A DNA stretch of 64,000 bases from Roseobacter sp. GAI101 (GTDB lineage: Bacteria; Pseudomonadota; Alphaproteobacteria; Rhodobacterales; Rhodobacteraceae), in contig NZ_DS999213.1 of NCBI RefSeq assembly GCF_000156335.1, positions 821,549 to 885,548 on the forward strand, written 5' to 3'. The position numbers and the translations under genes were made by a program. Under the pieces are notes generated by a model. It had not been told where the DNA came from and ran no database searches. It saw only the letters and a program-made list of their open reading frames with translations. This document shows positions 16,196 through 25,666 of the stretch, piece by piece. The first letter of the stretch is position 1. Every line of letters begins with the position of its first letter.

Positions 16196-18748
16196 TCAAT
16201 ACAATCCGCCAGAGCTGATCGTGCCAAAGCTGGCCTTTGGCCCGACCTTCACTTTCTTGCCGGTCGAGGTGGTAACCTGACGCGCCCCCTGGCCGGCCTC
16301 TTCTACCAGCGGCAGGTCAGCGCCCATCGCAAAACCGCCATCAAAGGTGATGCCGAAGATCGGTTCTTCGCCATCGCGGAAATATTCGGCCACGACGTTG
16401 TCACCGGACGCGCTGTCAGACAGGCGCGCGCCGCTAAAGCGGTCGATGTTGATAAAACGGCCACCGGGAGGCACGTCAAATGCGCCGCCGCCGTATTTCT
16501 TGATCGCTTCGCTCATGAAGCGTTGGAAGACGGGACCACACATGCCTGCACCATAGGCCCGCTTGCCCAATGAGCGCGGGTTGTCGAAACCGATGTAGCA
16601 GCCAGCCGCGATATTGCTTGAGAACCCGACGAACCAGACGTCCTTGGCATCGTTTGTGGTCCCTGTCTTGCCAGCAATCGGCACGGGCAGATTAACGGCC
16701 CCGCGGGCAGTTCCGCGGTCCACGACACCTTTCATCATGGACGTCAGCTGATACGCGGTGATCGGGTCCATCACCCGTTCGCGGTTCGAGATGATGCGCG
16801 GCCCCAGACCTTCTTCTAGGCTGGCCAGCTGGCAATCGTTGCAAATGCGCTGATCATGCTTGTAGACCGTGCGACCATACCGGTCTTGCACGCGGTCGAC
16901 CAGCGTCGGTTCCACCCGCTCGCCGCCATTGGCGAACATCGAATAGGCCGACACCATCTGGTACAGCGTCGTCTCTTGCGAGCCGAGCGCGTTGGCCAGG
17001 ACCGGTGACAGGTTATCATAGACCCCGAACCGTTCCGCGTACGTGCCGATCGTGTTCATCCCGACTTCTTGCGCCAGACGGATCGTCATCAGGTTCCGCG
17101 ACTGTTCGATCCCGGTACGCAAGGGCGTGGGGCCATAGTATTTGTTCGACGAATTGCGCGGCCGCCACATCCCTTGGGGTGTGTTGATCTCGATCGGGGC
17201 GTCCACGACGATGGTCGCCGGGGTATAGCCGCTGTCAAGCGCCGCGGCGTAGACGAAGGGCTTGAAGCTTGAGCCCGGTTGCCGTTTTGCTTGGGTCGCG
17301 CGGTTGAAGACGGAGGCCTGATAGGAAAAACCGCCCTGCATCGCGATCACGCGGCCGGTGTTGACATCCATTGCGACGAAACCGCCCTGCACTTCCGGAA
17401 TCTGGCGCAAGCTCCAGCGGATGAACGATCCGTCCTTGTCGTCAGTCATCTGGCGCACCAGCACGACATCGCCGACCTCGACCAGGTCGCCGGGAACCTG
17501 GGCCCTCGAACCAAGCTTGCCGTTTTCCAACTGCTTGCGCGCCCATTGGACGTCCTTGGCAGGAATGTAATGGCCTTCAGCTGTCTCGGGTACATCTTCG
17601 ATACCGATACGGGCACTGTCGCCCTCGGTGCTTAGAACAACCGCCGGATACCAGGGGTTCTCAAGGTTGACGTCCCGTGACACCCGCATACCGGCCAGCG
17701 CCTCACGCCATTTCGTTTCGTCGTCCAGTTGGTCGACAGAGATTCTCTTGCCCGTGCCGCGCCAGATGCCGACGCCGCGGTCATATTCCTCAAGCTGGCG
17801 TTGCAGTGCCTCTGCGGCGATAGGCTGCATTTCGTTGTCGATTGTGGCGCGGACCGTCAGACCACCGGTGAAGAATTCCCCCTCGCCAAAGTCCTCGGAC
17901 AGCTGGCGGCGGATTTCGTCGGTGAAATAATCGCGCGGCGGCAGGTCTGCCTTGAAGCTTTCAAAGTCGCCGTTCTGGACCGACCGCAAGGGTTGCGCGA
18001 CCTCGGTTTCGTAGACGGCGGGCGTGATATAGCCGTTTTCCTTCATCTCGCGCAGCACGAAATTGCGGCGCTGCATCAGGCGTTCCTTGCGGCGGACCGG
18101 ATGATAATCGGACGGTGCTTTGGGCAAGGATGCAAGAAACGCAGCTTCGTGGGGGGCCAACTGGCTGAGGGTCTTGTTGAAATATGTCTCGGAGGCGGCG
18201 GCAACGCCGTAGGAATTCTGGCCCAGGAAAATCTCGTTCAGGTAAAGTTCAAGAATTTTTTCTTTCGGCAGGGACTCTTCAAGACGGGCGGCAAGGATGA
18301 TTTCCTTGATCTTGCGCTCCGCGCGCCGGTCGCCCGACAGCAAAAAGTTCTTCATCACCTGCTGGGTAATCGTCGACGCACCGCGCACGTCACGGCCGCG
18401 CGTGCGCACCGCATCGATGGCAGCCGCCCCGATCCCGCGCAAATCATAGCCGTCATGGGTGTAAAAGTTTTTGTCCTCGGCCGAGATGAACGCCTGTTTG
18501 ATCAGCGGCGGAATCGTGTCGGCAGGGGCGAAAAGACGCCGTTCCTTGGCGAATTCGTCGATCAGACGACCCTGGACAGAATAGATCCGGCTGATGGTCG
18601 GCGGGGTATATTGTGCAAGGGATTCATGGCTGGGCAGGTCACGCCCGTACATCCAGAACACCGCGCCGACGGTCAGCGCCACCATACCGATGCTCATGGT
18701 CAGGGTGGTGAAAATACCCCCGAAGAAAGACAGGATTAAACGAAACAC
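16196..18748 (-). CDS. mrcA: Penicillin-binding protein 1A, bifunctional peptidoglycan synthase
   Basis: Class A PBP that polymerises glycan strands and cross-links peptides in the periplasm, anchored by one N-terminal helix (about 5-30). The GT51 domain (about 55-230) has I-S-A-E-D-K-N-F-Y-T-H and T-I-T-Q-Q-V-M-K-N plus E-K-I-L-E-L-Y-L-N-E-I-F-L-G. The transpeptidase has S-S-F-K (Q-P-G-S-S-F-K-P-F), S-R-N and K-T-G-T (A-G-K-T-G-T-T-N-D-A-K-D-V-W-F). I prefer GTG 18748, which places V-F-R-L-I-L-S-F-F at the N-terminus as in relatives and has AAGGGA upstream; a TTG at 18814 would add 22 residues. amiC lies upstream in the same direction. Confidence 0.95.
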   Translation of the reverse strand: MFRLILSFFGGIFTTLTMSIGMVALTVGAVFWMYGRDLPSHESLAQYTPPTISRIYSVQGRLIDEFAKERRLFAPADTIPPLIKQAFISAEDKNFYTHDGYDLRGIGAAAIDAVRTRGRDVRGASTITQQVMKNFLLSGDRRAERKIKEIILAARLEESLPKEKILELYLNEIFLGQNSYGVAAASETYFNKTLSQLAPHEAAFLASLPKAPSDYHPVRRKERLMQRRNFVLREMKENGYITPAVYETEVAQPLRSVQNGDFESFKADLPPRDYFTDEIRRQLSEDFGEGEFFTGGLTVRATIDNEMQPIAAEALQRQLEEYDRGVGIWRGTGKRISVDQLDDETKWREALAGMRVSRDVNLENPWYPAVVLSTEGDSARIGIEDVPETAEGHYIPAKDVQWARKQLENGKLGSRAQVPGDLVEVGDVVLVRQMTDDKDGSFIRWSLRQIPEVQGGFVAMDVNTGRVIAMQGGFSYQASVFNRATQAKRQPGSSFKPFVYAAALDSGYTPATIVVDAPIEINTPQGMWRPRNSSNKYYGPTPLRTGIEQSRNLMTIRLAQEVGMNTIGTYAERFGVYDNLSPVLANALGSQETTLYQMVSAYSMFANGGERVEPTLVDRVQDRYGRTVYKHDQRICNDCQLASLEEGLGPRIISNRERVMDPITAYQLTSMMKGVVDRGTARGAVNLPVPIAGKTGTTNDAKDVWFVGFSSNIAAGCYIGFDNPRSLGKRAYGAGMCGPVFQRFMSEAIKKYGGGAFDVPPGGRFINIDRFSGARLSDSASGDNVVAEYFRDGEEPIFGITFDGGFAMGADLPLVEEAGQGARQVTTSTGKKVKVGPKASFGTISSGGLY

Positions 18749-18881
18749 GTGTGGCAGTCCCTTGCAAGGCTGTAAATTAATTCCGTCTATACGCGCCCTA
18801 AGGGGAATCGTCAAAACACGATGCGGTGGGATAACAGCATAAAACCGCGTAATTTTTTACAATCTGGTTAACGCCGACTCT

Positions 18882-20096
18882 TCATTTTCGGATCAAAGGC
18901 TTGAGCGCGGCATCCTGATCGCGCCATGTCATGATCGCATCGGCAATCGCGGACACCATCACGGCACGCCAAATCGGGTCCCGCAGGTTGTTCAGATCAC
19001 GTTCCGAACTGAGAAACCCAATTTCGATCAGCACGGAAGGAATGTCGGCAGATTTCAAAACCGAAAACCCCGCGTTGCGTAGCGGATGGCGGTTCATCGG
19101 CCCGCCCGCCGCCTTCATCCCCGCAACGAGCGCCTTGGCAGCCGCAGTCGAGCGCGGTTCGGTTTCCTGACGCGCCAGATCCAGCAGGATGCCCGCGACC
19201 TGATCGTCCGATCCGGTCAGATCGGCCCCTGCAATGATATCGGATCTGTTATGCCGCGCCGCCAGATGTTCGGTGGCCGTGTCGCTGGCCGCGTCCGACA
19301 AGGTATAGACGGTCGCACCCTTGGCACCGCCCTGCTGCAAGATATCGGCGTGCAGCGAGATGAACAGATCACCCTTTGCTTGATGAGCTATGGCAACACG
19401 CGTCTCGAGCGCCACGAATGTATCGCTGTCACGGGTCATGACCACGTCGACCCCGTCGCGCACCAAAGTGTCACGCAACGCCCGCGCAAAGCTCAGCATC
19501 AGGTCCTTTTCCGTCACCCCACCCTGTTCCGCGCCCGGATCGATCCCGCCGTGTCCCGGGTCAAGCACCACCCGAAACGGGTCCGCTTTGCCTGATGTCG
19601 CGGGTTTGGGGACGGCTGCCAGCGCCATCGTCCAACTGGGGTCAACCGGCGTACCGGCGGCGGCGGCAAAAACGGTCGGGGTCACGCTGTGCAACGCGAT
19701 TTCAAGCGTGGCTTTGCCCGACCCGCTATCGACGGGCATCCCAATCTCGCGGGGCAGCATGGGTTCGGCCAGATCCGCCACCAGCCGTGACCAGCCGGGC
19801 TGGAACGGACCAAAGCGCAGATCGGTGATCTTGCCGGGTTTCGCCAGAATATCCGATGTCTTGACCCCGCGCCAATCGGCCTCGCGAAAATCCACGACCA
19901 ACCGCGCGGGATCATCCAGCAAGAACACGCGAAACGGCACCCCCTGGCTTAGCTGGAGCTTGAGCGTCGTACCGCCGAACCAGCCATCAGAAATCATGCT
20001 CGGGCCGGGGTCAACGCGGGCGAGCGCCGTCAATTCTTGTGCCGCCAAGGGGGCCGATAGCGCGTAAAGCGCTGCCAATACTGGGAAAAACCGCAT
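18882..20096 (-). CDS. amiC: N-acetylmuramoyl-L-alanine amidase AmiC
   Basis: Periplasmic Zn amidase that cuts the peptide from MurNAc during daughter-cell separation. The 404-residue precursor has a signal peptide (M-R-F-F-P-V-L-A-A-L-Y-A-L-S-A-P-L-A-A-Q), an AMIN domain (about 25-120) for peptidoglycan/septum targeting and an Amidase_3 domain (about 170-395) with Zn ligands in D-P-G-H-G-G-I-D-P-G-A-E and S-L-H-A-D and the catalytic Glu in L-I-E-I-G-F-L-S. ATG 20096 gives the signal peptide directly; GTG 20105 adds three residues. It is followed by mrcA, so two cell-wall enzymes sit together. Confidence 0.94.
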   Translation of the reverse strand: MRFFPVLAALYALSAPLAAQELTALARVDPGPSMISDGWFGGTTLKLQLSQGVPFRVFLLDDPARLVVDFREADWRGVKTSDILAKPGKITDLRFGPFQPGWSRLVADLAEPMLPREIGMPVDSGSGKATLEIALHSVTPTVFAAAAGTPVDPSWTMALAAVPKPATSGKADPFRVVLDPGHGGIDPGAEQGGVTEKDLMLSFARALRDTLVRDGVDVVMTRDSDTFVALETRVAIAHQAKGDLFISLHADILQQGGAKGATVYTLSDAASDTATEHLAARHNRSDIIAGADLTGSDDQVAGILLDLARQETEPRSTAAAKALVAGMKAAGGPMNRHPLRNAGFSVLKSADIPSVLIEIGFLSSERDLNNLRDPIWRAVMVSAIADAIMTWRDQDAALKPLIRK

Positions 20097-20163
20097 GCCT
20101 GTCACCGTTCTGATCGTGGTGTTCGCGGCAGGGTATCACCATGTGCGCCCACGGGCCAGCGTT

Positions 20164-21306
20164 TCAGCGCGCCGCCATATACGTCTTGAGCCGCGCAATG
20201 CCTTCGGCGATGTCTTCCGTGCTGCGCGCATAAGAAAACCGTATCGTCCGGTGGCCGCGCAGGGGATCAAAATCCAGCCCCGGCGTGACGGCAACACCCG
20301 CCTTGTCCAGGATGTCACGGGCCAAAGCGCGGCTGTCATCGGTGATGTCCGACACATCGGCATAGACGTAAAACGCGCCATCGGGCGGCGCGAAATTGGT
20401 GAACCCCGCGGCGCGCAGCCCGTCGATCATCAGGCTGCGGTTGGCACGGTACACATCCATATTGGCTTGCAGTTCGCCCTCGCATTCCATCGCGGCAAGG
20501 GCGGCGACCTGACTGGCGTGGGGCGCGCAGATGAACATGTTCTGCGCGATGCGTTCCACCACGCGCACATGATCCTCGGGGACCACCATCCAGCCGACGC
20601 GCCAACCGGTCATGGAGAAATACTTGGAGAACGAATTGATCACATAGGCATCATCGGTAATCTCAAGCGCTGTCACGGCCTTTTTCTCGTATTCGATCCC
20701 GTGATAAATCTCGTCCGAGATAAACGACGCGCCCTGCCCCTGGGTCGCGTCAATCAGCGCTTTCATTGCCGGGCGATCCAGCATCGTGCCCGTGGGGTTC
20801 GCAGGCGACGCGACAAGCAGCCCTTTCAGGTCCAGTCCGGCGAAATCGGCAGGCACAGGCTGATAGCGGTTGTCGGGCGAGGTGGGCAGATCGACGGGGG
20901 CCAGCGCCAGCGCCTTCAGGATCTGGCGGTAGCTGGGATAGCCCGGCGCGCCGATGCCGACCTTGTCGCCCGTATCAAACAGTGCGGTGAACGCCAGAAT
21001 GAAACCGCCCGACGATCCGGAGGTGATTACCACGCGGTTCGGGTCCAGATCGACGTTGTACCAGTCGCCATACATTCGCGCGATACGTTCACGCAGCGCA
21101 GGCAAACCAAGGGCCACGGTATAGCCCAACGCTCCGTCCGTCATCGCGCGGTTCAACGCTGCGGTCGCCCCCGATGGCGCACCGGTGCCGGGTTGCCCGA
21201 CCTCCATGTGGATGATGTGACGGCCCGCTGCCTCGGCTGCGGCGGCCGCTTGCATGACGTCCATCACGATAAAGGGATCGACCTGAGACCGGGTTGAAAT
21301 GCGCAT
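20164..21306 (-). CDS. Class I/II PLP-dependent aminotransferase
   Basis: Fold-type I aminotransferase of the aspartate-aminotransferase superfamily. PLP-binding residues are N170 (S-P-A-N-P-T-G-T), D198 (I-S-D-E-I-Y-H-G) and Schiff-base K228 (N-S-F-S-K-Y-F-S-M-T-G-W-R-V-G-W). The 380 residues match the family. The amino-acid substrate cannot be told; similar proteins are often annotated only as aspartate/tyrosine/aromatic aminotransferases. It stands alone, divergent from the DsbA-type gene at 21445. Confidence 0.93.
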   Translation of the reverse strand: MRISTRSQVDPFIVMDVMQAAAAAEAAGRHIIHMEVGQPGTGAPSGATAALNRAMTDGALGYTVALGLPALRERIARMYGDWYNVDLDPNRVVITSGSSGGFILAFTALFDTGDKVGIGAPGYPSYRQILKALALAPVDLPTSPDNRYQPVPADFAGLDLKGLLVASPANPTGTMLDRPAMKALIDATQGQGASFISDEIYHGIEYEKKAVTALEITDDAYVINSFSKYFSMTGWRVGWMVVPEDHVRVVERIAQNMFICAPHASQVAALAAMECEGELQANMDVYRANRSLMIDGLRAAGFTNFAPPDGAFYVYADVSDITDDSRALARDILDKAGVAVTPGLDFDPLRGHRTIRFSYARSTEDIAEGIARLKTYMAAR

Positions 21307-21444
21307 GGGCTTTATCCTACTACTGGCTGCAACCTTTCACCGCACCTCACCGGTGCCGTCAACCCTTGTGCGCGGCCCTGAAATCACGCACCACACCCCT
21401 GAATTGTGCCCTCACCGGCGCGTAACCCACAGTGAGTGAGCAAA

Positions 21445-22203
21445 ATGAAGCACCTGATCGCCCCCGCCCTGATCGCCCCCGCCCTGATGGCCTTTGCCGT
21501 GACCGGCCCTGCCCTGTCGATGGACCTGACCGAACTGACAGCGGCCGAACGCGCCCAGTTCCGCGCCGAAGTCCGGTCGTATCTGATGGAAAACCCCGAA
21601 GTCATCATGGAAGCCGTGAACAAGCTTCAGCAGCGCGATGCAGAAGCGCAGGCACAGGCCGATTTCACACTGGTAAGCGACAATGCAGCGGCAATTTTTG
21701 ACGACGGGTTTTCCTATGTCGGCGGCAACCCGGAAGGCGATATCACCATCGTCGAATTCATGGATTACCGGTGTGGCTATTGCAAAAAGGCGTTCAGCGA
21801 AGTTGAGAAACTGGTAAATGGCGACGGCAACATCCGCTTCATCGTCAAAGAACTGCCGATCCTCGGGGAACAATCCATGGTCGCCTCGCGCTTTGCGATC
21901 GCGACCAAACTGGTTGCGGGCGACGAAGGTTATAAATCGGTTCACGACGCGCTGATGACCTTTAACGGCGACATCACGCCGACGTCTTTGGGCCGCTTGG
22001 CCGAAAGCTTTGATCTGGACGCCGATGCCATCACCGAAAAGATGGACAGCGCAGAAGTGACCGAAGAGATCGCCAAGACACGCGCTTTGGCGCAGGTGAT
22101 GAACATCTCGGGCACGCCGACCTTTGTGATGGATGATGAATTGCTGCGCGGCTATCTGCCCTATGACCAGATGAAGGCGATCGTGGAAGAAAAGCGCGGC
22201 TAG
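21445..22203 (+). CDS. DsbA-family thiol:disulfide protein, periplasmic
   Basis: Exported thioredoxin-fold protein, 252 residues. A signal peptide (about 1-25) is followed by a helical N-terminal region (R-S-Y-L-M-E-N-P-E-V-I-M-E-A) typical of ScsC/Com1-like DsbA proteins, then the DsbA domain with active-site C110-G-Y-C113 and the cis-Pro loop G-T-P-T-F. It may form or isomerise disulfides in the periplasm. ATG 21445 is chosen; GTG 21436 would add M-S-K. A second thioredoxin-fold gene starts one base after its stop. Confidence 0.92.
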   Translation: MKHLIAPALIAPALMAFAVTGPALSMDLTELTAAERAQFRAEVRSYLMENPEVIMEAVNKLQQRDAEAQAQADFTLVSDNAAAIFDDGFSYVGGNPEGDITIVEFMDYRCGYCKKAFSEVEKLVNGDGNIRFIVKELPILGEQSMVASRFAIATKLVAGDEGYKSVHDALMTFNGDITPTSLGRLAESFDLDADAITEKMDSAEVTEEIAKTRALAQVMNISGTPTFVMDDELLRGYLPYDQMKAIVEEKRG

Positions 22204-22204
22204 G

Positions 22205-22702
22205 ATGCGCCGCCTTGCCTTGGCGCTTTGCGCGCTGATCCTTCCGGTGGCCTCATCCGTTGCAGCGCAAAGCGATTTTGGCGCACTAACGGCAAAGGAA
22301 AAGGCGGCCTTTGGGGCTGAACTGCGCGCCTTGCTGCTGGAAGAACCGCAGATTGTCGCGGCGGCCATGGCCCCGCGCAATTATGCGGCCGAGGCCATGC
22401 AAGACGCGGCAGATGCGGATCTGGCCCTAATCGGCGCTTTGGCCGAACAGGTTCTAGAGGATGCTGACATTGCGCTATTCGTGTCGGCGGACTGTGTCCC
22501 CTGCGAAAAGGCGATCACAGAATTACAAGATATATCAAATACTTCTAGCGCGACGTTCAAGCTGCATGACATGTCGGGCCCGGACGCCGCTGCCCTTGCC
22601 GCAAAGCTGGGGATGACCGAGGCTCCGTTCTACGTGCTGCCCAATATGATCTTACGCGGGCACATGCCTTCGATCGTGCTGACGAAATACCTGACCCGCT
22701 GA
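22205..22702 (+). CDS. Small periplasmic DsbA/thioredoxin-like protein
   Basis: A 165-residue exported protein with signal peptide (about 1-22), a short helical segment like the N-terminus of the preceding DsbA protein (F-G-A-L-T-A-K-E-K-A-A-F-G-A-E-L-R-A-L-L-L-E-E-P) and a reduced thioredoxin fold with C97-V-P-C100. The cis-Pro loop is T-E-A-P-F-Y. It looks like a shortened paralogue of its neighbour and may be its redox partner. It is tightly coupled to it (one-base gap) and ends 2 bases from the facing GIY-YIG gene. Confidence 0.8.
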   Translation: MRRLALALCALILPVASSVAAQSDFGALTAKEKAAFGAELRALLLEEPQIVAAAMAPRNYAAEAMQDAADADLALIGALAEQVLEDADIALFVSADCVPCEKAITELQDISNTSSATFKLHDMSGPDAAALAAKLGMTEAPFYVLPNMILRGHMPSIVLTKYLTR

Positions 22703-22704
22703 GC

Positions 22705-23244
22705 TTACAAGAACCGTTGATGATAGCGCACCATGCGTTCGAAATGGGCGTCCAGCGACCGCTTGAGATGCGGCGCGCCTTTGACGGTCAGGATATAGTC
22801 GACCAGCAGATCATATTGCTTGATCTGGCGCGGCAGGCGGCTGGACGGGGTCAGGCGTGACTGGCGTTCATCCTCTTCGATGACCTGCACCACCTGCTTG
22901 TCGGGCCAGATGATCGTGTCATCGCCCGGCACCATCGCCTTTCCATTCATCAGCGGCAATTCCGCGTCGTAATGGGCAAAAATCGACCGCTCAAGGGGTT
23001 CCACCTGCGCTTTCGTATAGACAGGCCAGGCCCAGACAAAGGCGATTTCCCATACATCAATCTGCCGGTTGGCGATCACATCTGATCTGGCCGAGGTCAA
23101 ATGCCTGCGCACACGCGTCCGGATGCCGTCAACCGACTGGCCCACGTAAATCGGCTGCTGATCCAGATCGCACAACGCATAGACGCCGATCTGGTTGGTC
23201 AGCGCGCTAAGTGCCTTGCCGCGAAACCCTTGCGCCTGCGTCAT
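22705..23244 (-). CDS. GIY-YIG nuclease-family protein
   Basis: A 179-residue protein with an N-terminal GIY-YIG nuclease core: G20-V-Y at the first motif, Y33-V-G at the second, an Arg-rich helix (I-R-T-R-V-R-R-H) and a candidate catalytic Glu85 (V-E-P-L-E-R). The C-terminal 80 residues have no motif I recognise and may recognise DNA. The ATG overlaps the stop of the C5-methyltransferase gene (ATGA, 23241-23244), so the two are coupled. GIY-YIG restriction enzymes with C5-methyltransferase partners are known (Eco29kI type), so a restriction role is possible; a repair or intercellular-element role is the alternative. Confidence 0.82.
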   Translation of the reverse strand: MTQAQGFRGKALSALTNQIGVYALCDLDQQPIYVGQSVDGIRTRVRRHLTSARSDVIANRQIDVWEIAFVWAWPVYTKAQVEPLERSIFAHYDAELPLMNGKAMVPGDDTIIWPDKQVVQVIEEDERQSRLTPSSRLPRQIKQYDLLVDYILTVKGAPHLKRSLDAHFERMVRYHQRFL

Positions 23245-24401
23245 GCGACAGCTTCCAGACAGCGGCGCTGCAAGATTGGCGCGAACAGGACGTCATCCAG
23301 ATAGCGCACCACAGGTACCGCCACGCCATCGCCCGCCACGCGGTAGGCATTATTATACGTATCCGGCATGCGGTAGCTGTCATCCAACCCCATCAGCCGC
23401 GCCACCTCGCGCGAAGATACCAGCCGCGCCTTGATCTGATTGCCCTTGATAAACATCAGTATTTGCCTTGAGGACCCCCCCGCAGGCGTGCGCAGACACC
23501 CGGCCAACCCGTCTGTGCGCAACTCTGCCCGCTGGCGCACATTGCCCTCTGCGTCGGGGCGACCACGTTTGTAGATTGTCCCCACCACGGTCCGTCCAGC
23601 TTTGCGCGCGACCTGCAACCGCTCGAGGCTGGGCGGTGACATGAGGCTGACCAGACGGTCGGTATCGGCTGCGCTGAACCACGGCATTTTTGAACGTTTC
23701 TCAAGGACCGTTTCCAGCGGCATATGGGCCGGGGGCAGATCATCCAGCTTCCACCACAGCCAGTTTGACCGCACGGGCCGCGTGGCGACGCCCAGAAACT
23801 TTTGCAACTTCTTGCCGTGGAACGCATGGCTTGGCTTCGGGTCTGTCAGTCCCGCGATATCGACGTCATTGCGCACGCAGATCACGAACAGACGCGGGCG
23901 GCTTTGCGGCAGGAACCTGCGCGCGTCAATTTCAAGCGCACCGACCTTGTAGCCAAGACGCACGAAACGGGCGAGCACCGTGTTCAGGTCAGCGCCTGCG
24001 TTGCGCGATACCAGCCCGACGACGTTTTCAAAGGCGATGATGCGCGGCGCGAAACCTGCGTCGATCGCTGTTTCGATCTTGTCTGCCCAATGCCCGAACA
24101 CGCCACTGCGCGCGCCCGACAGACCCTGCCCCTTGCCCGCAAGACTGAAATCCTGACAGGGGCTGGAGGCCCAGTATAGGTCGATCGGCTGGCGCAACTT
24201 TGCATCTGGCAAGGTCGCGATGTCGCCCTGATGCAGGGCCTCTTGGCCCCAGTTGCGTTCATAGACGGCACATTTCATCGGGTCGATATCATTGGCCAGA
24301 ACGCAGTCCCACCGATCCTGCAAGGCGGCGCGCACCATGCCACCGCCGCAGAAAAACTCGGCGTATTTTGGGGTTTGATCGGGGGTGTCGGCCATATCCA
24401 T
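23241..24401 (-). CDS. DNA (cytosine-5-)-methyltransferase
   Basis: Transfers methyl from S-adenosylmethionine to C5 of cytosine in DNA. The 386 residues show motif I (A-E-F-F-C-G-G-G-M-V, a variant of D-L-F-A-G-x-G), motif IV with nucleophile C82 (S-S-P-C-Q-D-F-S), motif VI E125 (F-E-N-V), motif VIII (Q-S-R-P-R-L-F), a target-recognition region (about 190-310) and motif X (G-D-G-V-A-V-P-V-V). All core motifs are intact, so it should be active. The recognition site is unknown. It is coupled by overlap to a GIY-YIG nuclease gene. Alternative start ATG 24395. Confidence 0.93.
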   Translation of the reverse strand: MDMADTPDQTPKYAEFFCGGGMVRAALQDRWDCVLANDIDPMKCAVYERNWGQEALHQGDIATLPDAKLRQPIDLYWASSPCQDFSLAGKGQGLSGARSGVFGHWADKIETAIDAGFAPRIIAFENVVGLVSRNAGADLNTVLARFVRLGYKVGALEIDARRFLPQSRPRLFVICVRNDVDIAGLTDPKPSHAFHGKKLQKFLGVATRPVRSNWLWWKLDDLPPAHMPLETVLEKRSKMPWFSAADTDRLVSLMSPPSLERLQVARKAGRTVVGTIYKRGRPDAEGNVRQRAELRTDGLAGCLRTPAGGSSRQILMFIKGNQIKARLVSSREVARLMGLDDSYRMPDTYNNAYRVAGDGVAVPVVRYLDDVLFAPILQRRCLEAVA

Positions 24402-24467
24402 TGATATGAAATGCGGTTTTGCCTGTCGATGCTTAAATGCCGCGCCGACCGGGCAAAACCACGCAGA

Positions 24468-25589
24468 TCACTCGGCAGCCTGTTCTTCGGCTTGCAGCAC
24501 GGCAGCGCGGGCTTCGACCTGTTCGACGATATGTTCGATCATCGCCTCGTTGCCCAGCTTGTGGCTTTGTTTGCCCGCCAGATAAACCATGCCAGACCCG
24601 TTGCCGCCCCCGGTAAAGCCGACGTCGGTCATCAGCGCTTCGCCGGGTCCGTTGACGACACAACCGATAATGCTGAGGCTCATTGGCGTCTTGATATGCT
24701 CAAGGCGCTTTTCCAGCGCCTCGACAGTCTTGATCACGTCAAAACCTTGCCGTGCGCAGCTGGGGCAACTGATGATGTTGACGCCGCGATGGCGCAGGCC
24801 AAGGGACTTCAGGATTTCATAGCCGACTTTGACTTCTTCCACGGGGTCCGCAGACAAGGACACGCGGATCGTGTCGCCAATCCCCATCCAAAGCAGGTTG
24901 CCCAGCCCGATGGCCGATTTGATGGTGCCAGAGGTCAGACCGCCGGCCTCGGTGATGCCCAGATGGATCGGCGCGTCGGTCTGTTCGGCCAGTTGCTGAT
25001 AGGCGGCAGCGGCCATGAACACGTCAGATGCTTTGCAGCTGATCTTGAATTCATGAAAATCATTGTCTTGCAAGATCTTGATGTGATCCATCCCGCTTTC
25101 GACCATCGCATCGGGACAAGGTTCGCCGTATTTGTCCAGCAGATGCTTTTCCAGCGATCCGGCATTCACACCAATCCGCATGGAACAATTGTTGTCGCGT
25201 GCAGCCTTGATCACTTCCTTGACGCGCTTTTCATCACCGATATTGCCGGGATTGATCCGCAGACAGGCCGCTCCCGCCTCGGCGGCTTCGATCCCGCGTT
25301 TGTAGTGGAAATGGATGTCGGCAACGATCGGCACCGGACTTTCGCGCACGATCTCCTTCAGGGCGCGCGCGCTTTCTTCGTCAGGGACAGACACCCGCAC
25401 GATGTCGGCACCCGCCTCGGCGGCGGCCAGCACTTGCAAAATTGTTGCCTTGGCGTCGGTGGTCAGGGTGTTGGTCATCGTCTGCACCGTGATGGGCGCG
25501 TCGCCGCCCACAGGCACGTTGCCCACCATGATCTGGCGCGACTTGCGGCGGTAAATATTGCGCCATGGACGGATATGGTTAAGCGACAT
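24468..25589 (-). CDS. ispG: 4-Hydroxy-3-methylbut-2-enyl diphosphate synthase (IspG/GcpE)
   Basis: Iron-sulfur enzyme of the MEP isoprenoid pathway that reduces 2-C-methylerythritol 2,4-cyclodiphosphate to HMBPP. The 373 residues have an N-terminal TIM barrel ([20 protein letters not shown]) and the C-terminal [4Fe-4S] cysteines ([11 protein letters not shown] and [12 protein letters not shown]). The length is typical of proteobacterial IspG. The RodZ-like gene lies 77 bases upstream in the same direction, an order seen in other Proteobacteria. Confidence 0.97.
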   Translation of the reverse strand: MSLNHIRPWRNIYRRKSRQIMVGNVPVGGDAPITVQTMTNTLTTDAKATILQVLAAAEAGADIVRVSVPDEESARALKEIVRESPVPIVADIHFHYKRGIEAAEAGAACLRINPGNIGDEKRVKEVIKAARDNNCSMRIGVNAGSLEKHLLDKYGEPCPDAMVESGMDHIKILQDNDFHEFKISCKASDVFMAAAAYQQLAEQTDAPIHLGITEAGGLTSGTIKSAIGLGNLLWMGIGDTIRVSLSADPVEEVKVGYEILKSLGLRHRGVNIISCPSCARQGFDVIKTVEALEKRLEHIKTPMSLSIIGCVVNGPGEALMTDVGFTGGGNGSGMVYLAGKQSHKLGNEAMIEHIVEQVEARAAVLQAEEQAAE

Positions 25590-25666
25590 GGAAAAACACC
25601 TTCAGGCAAAGACCGACTTGATCTGCAACCTATTCAGGGAGAGGTCCGCTTGCAATGGCAAGCGGC

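Noticed and set aside
20095-21297. 400-codon open frame opposite the aminotransferase, and similar long antisense frames at 24411-25751, 51130-52464, 56734-58074 and 47927-49357
   Set aside because: They mirror strongly conserved genes (aminotransferase, ispG, sufS, sufB, metF-like). Their products are His/Arg/Gly/Asp-rich without motifs, as expected from the complement of GC-rich codons.
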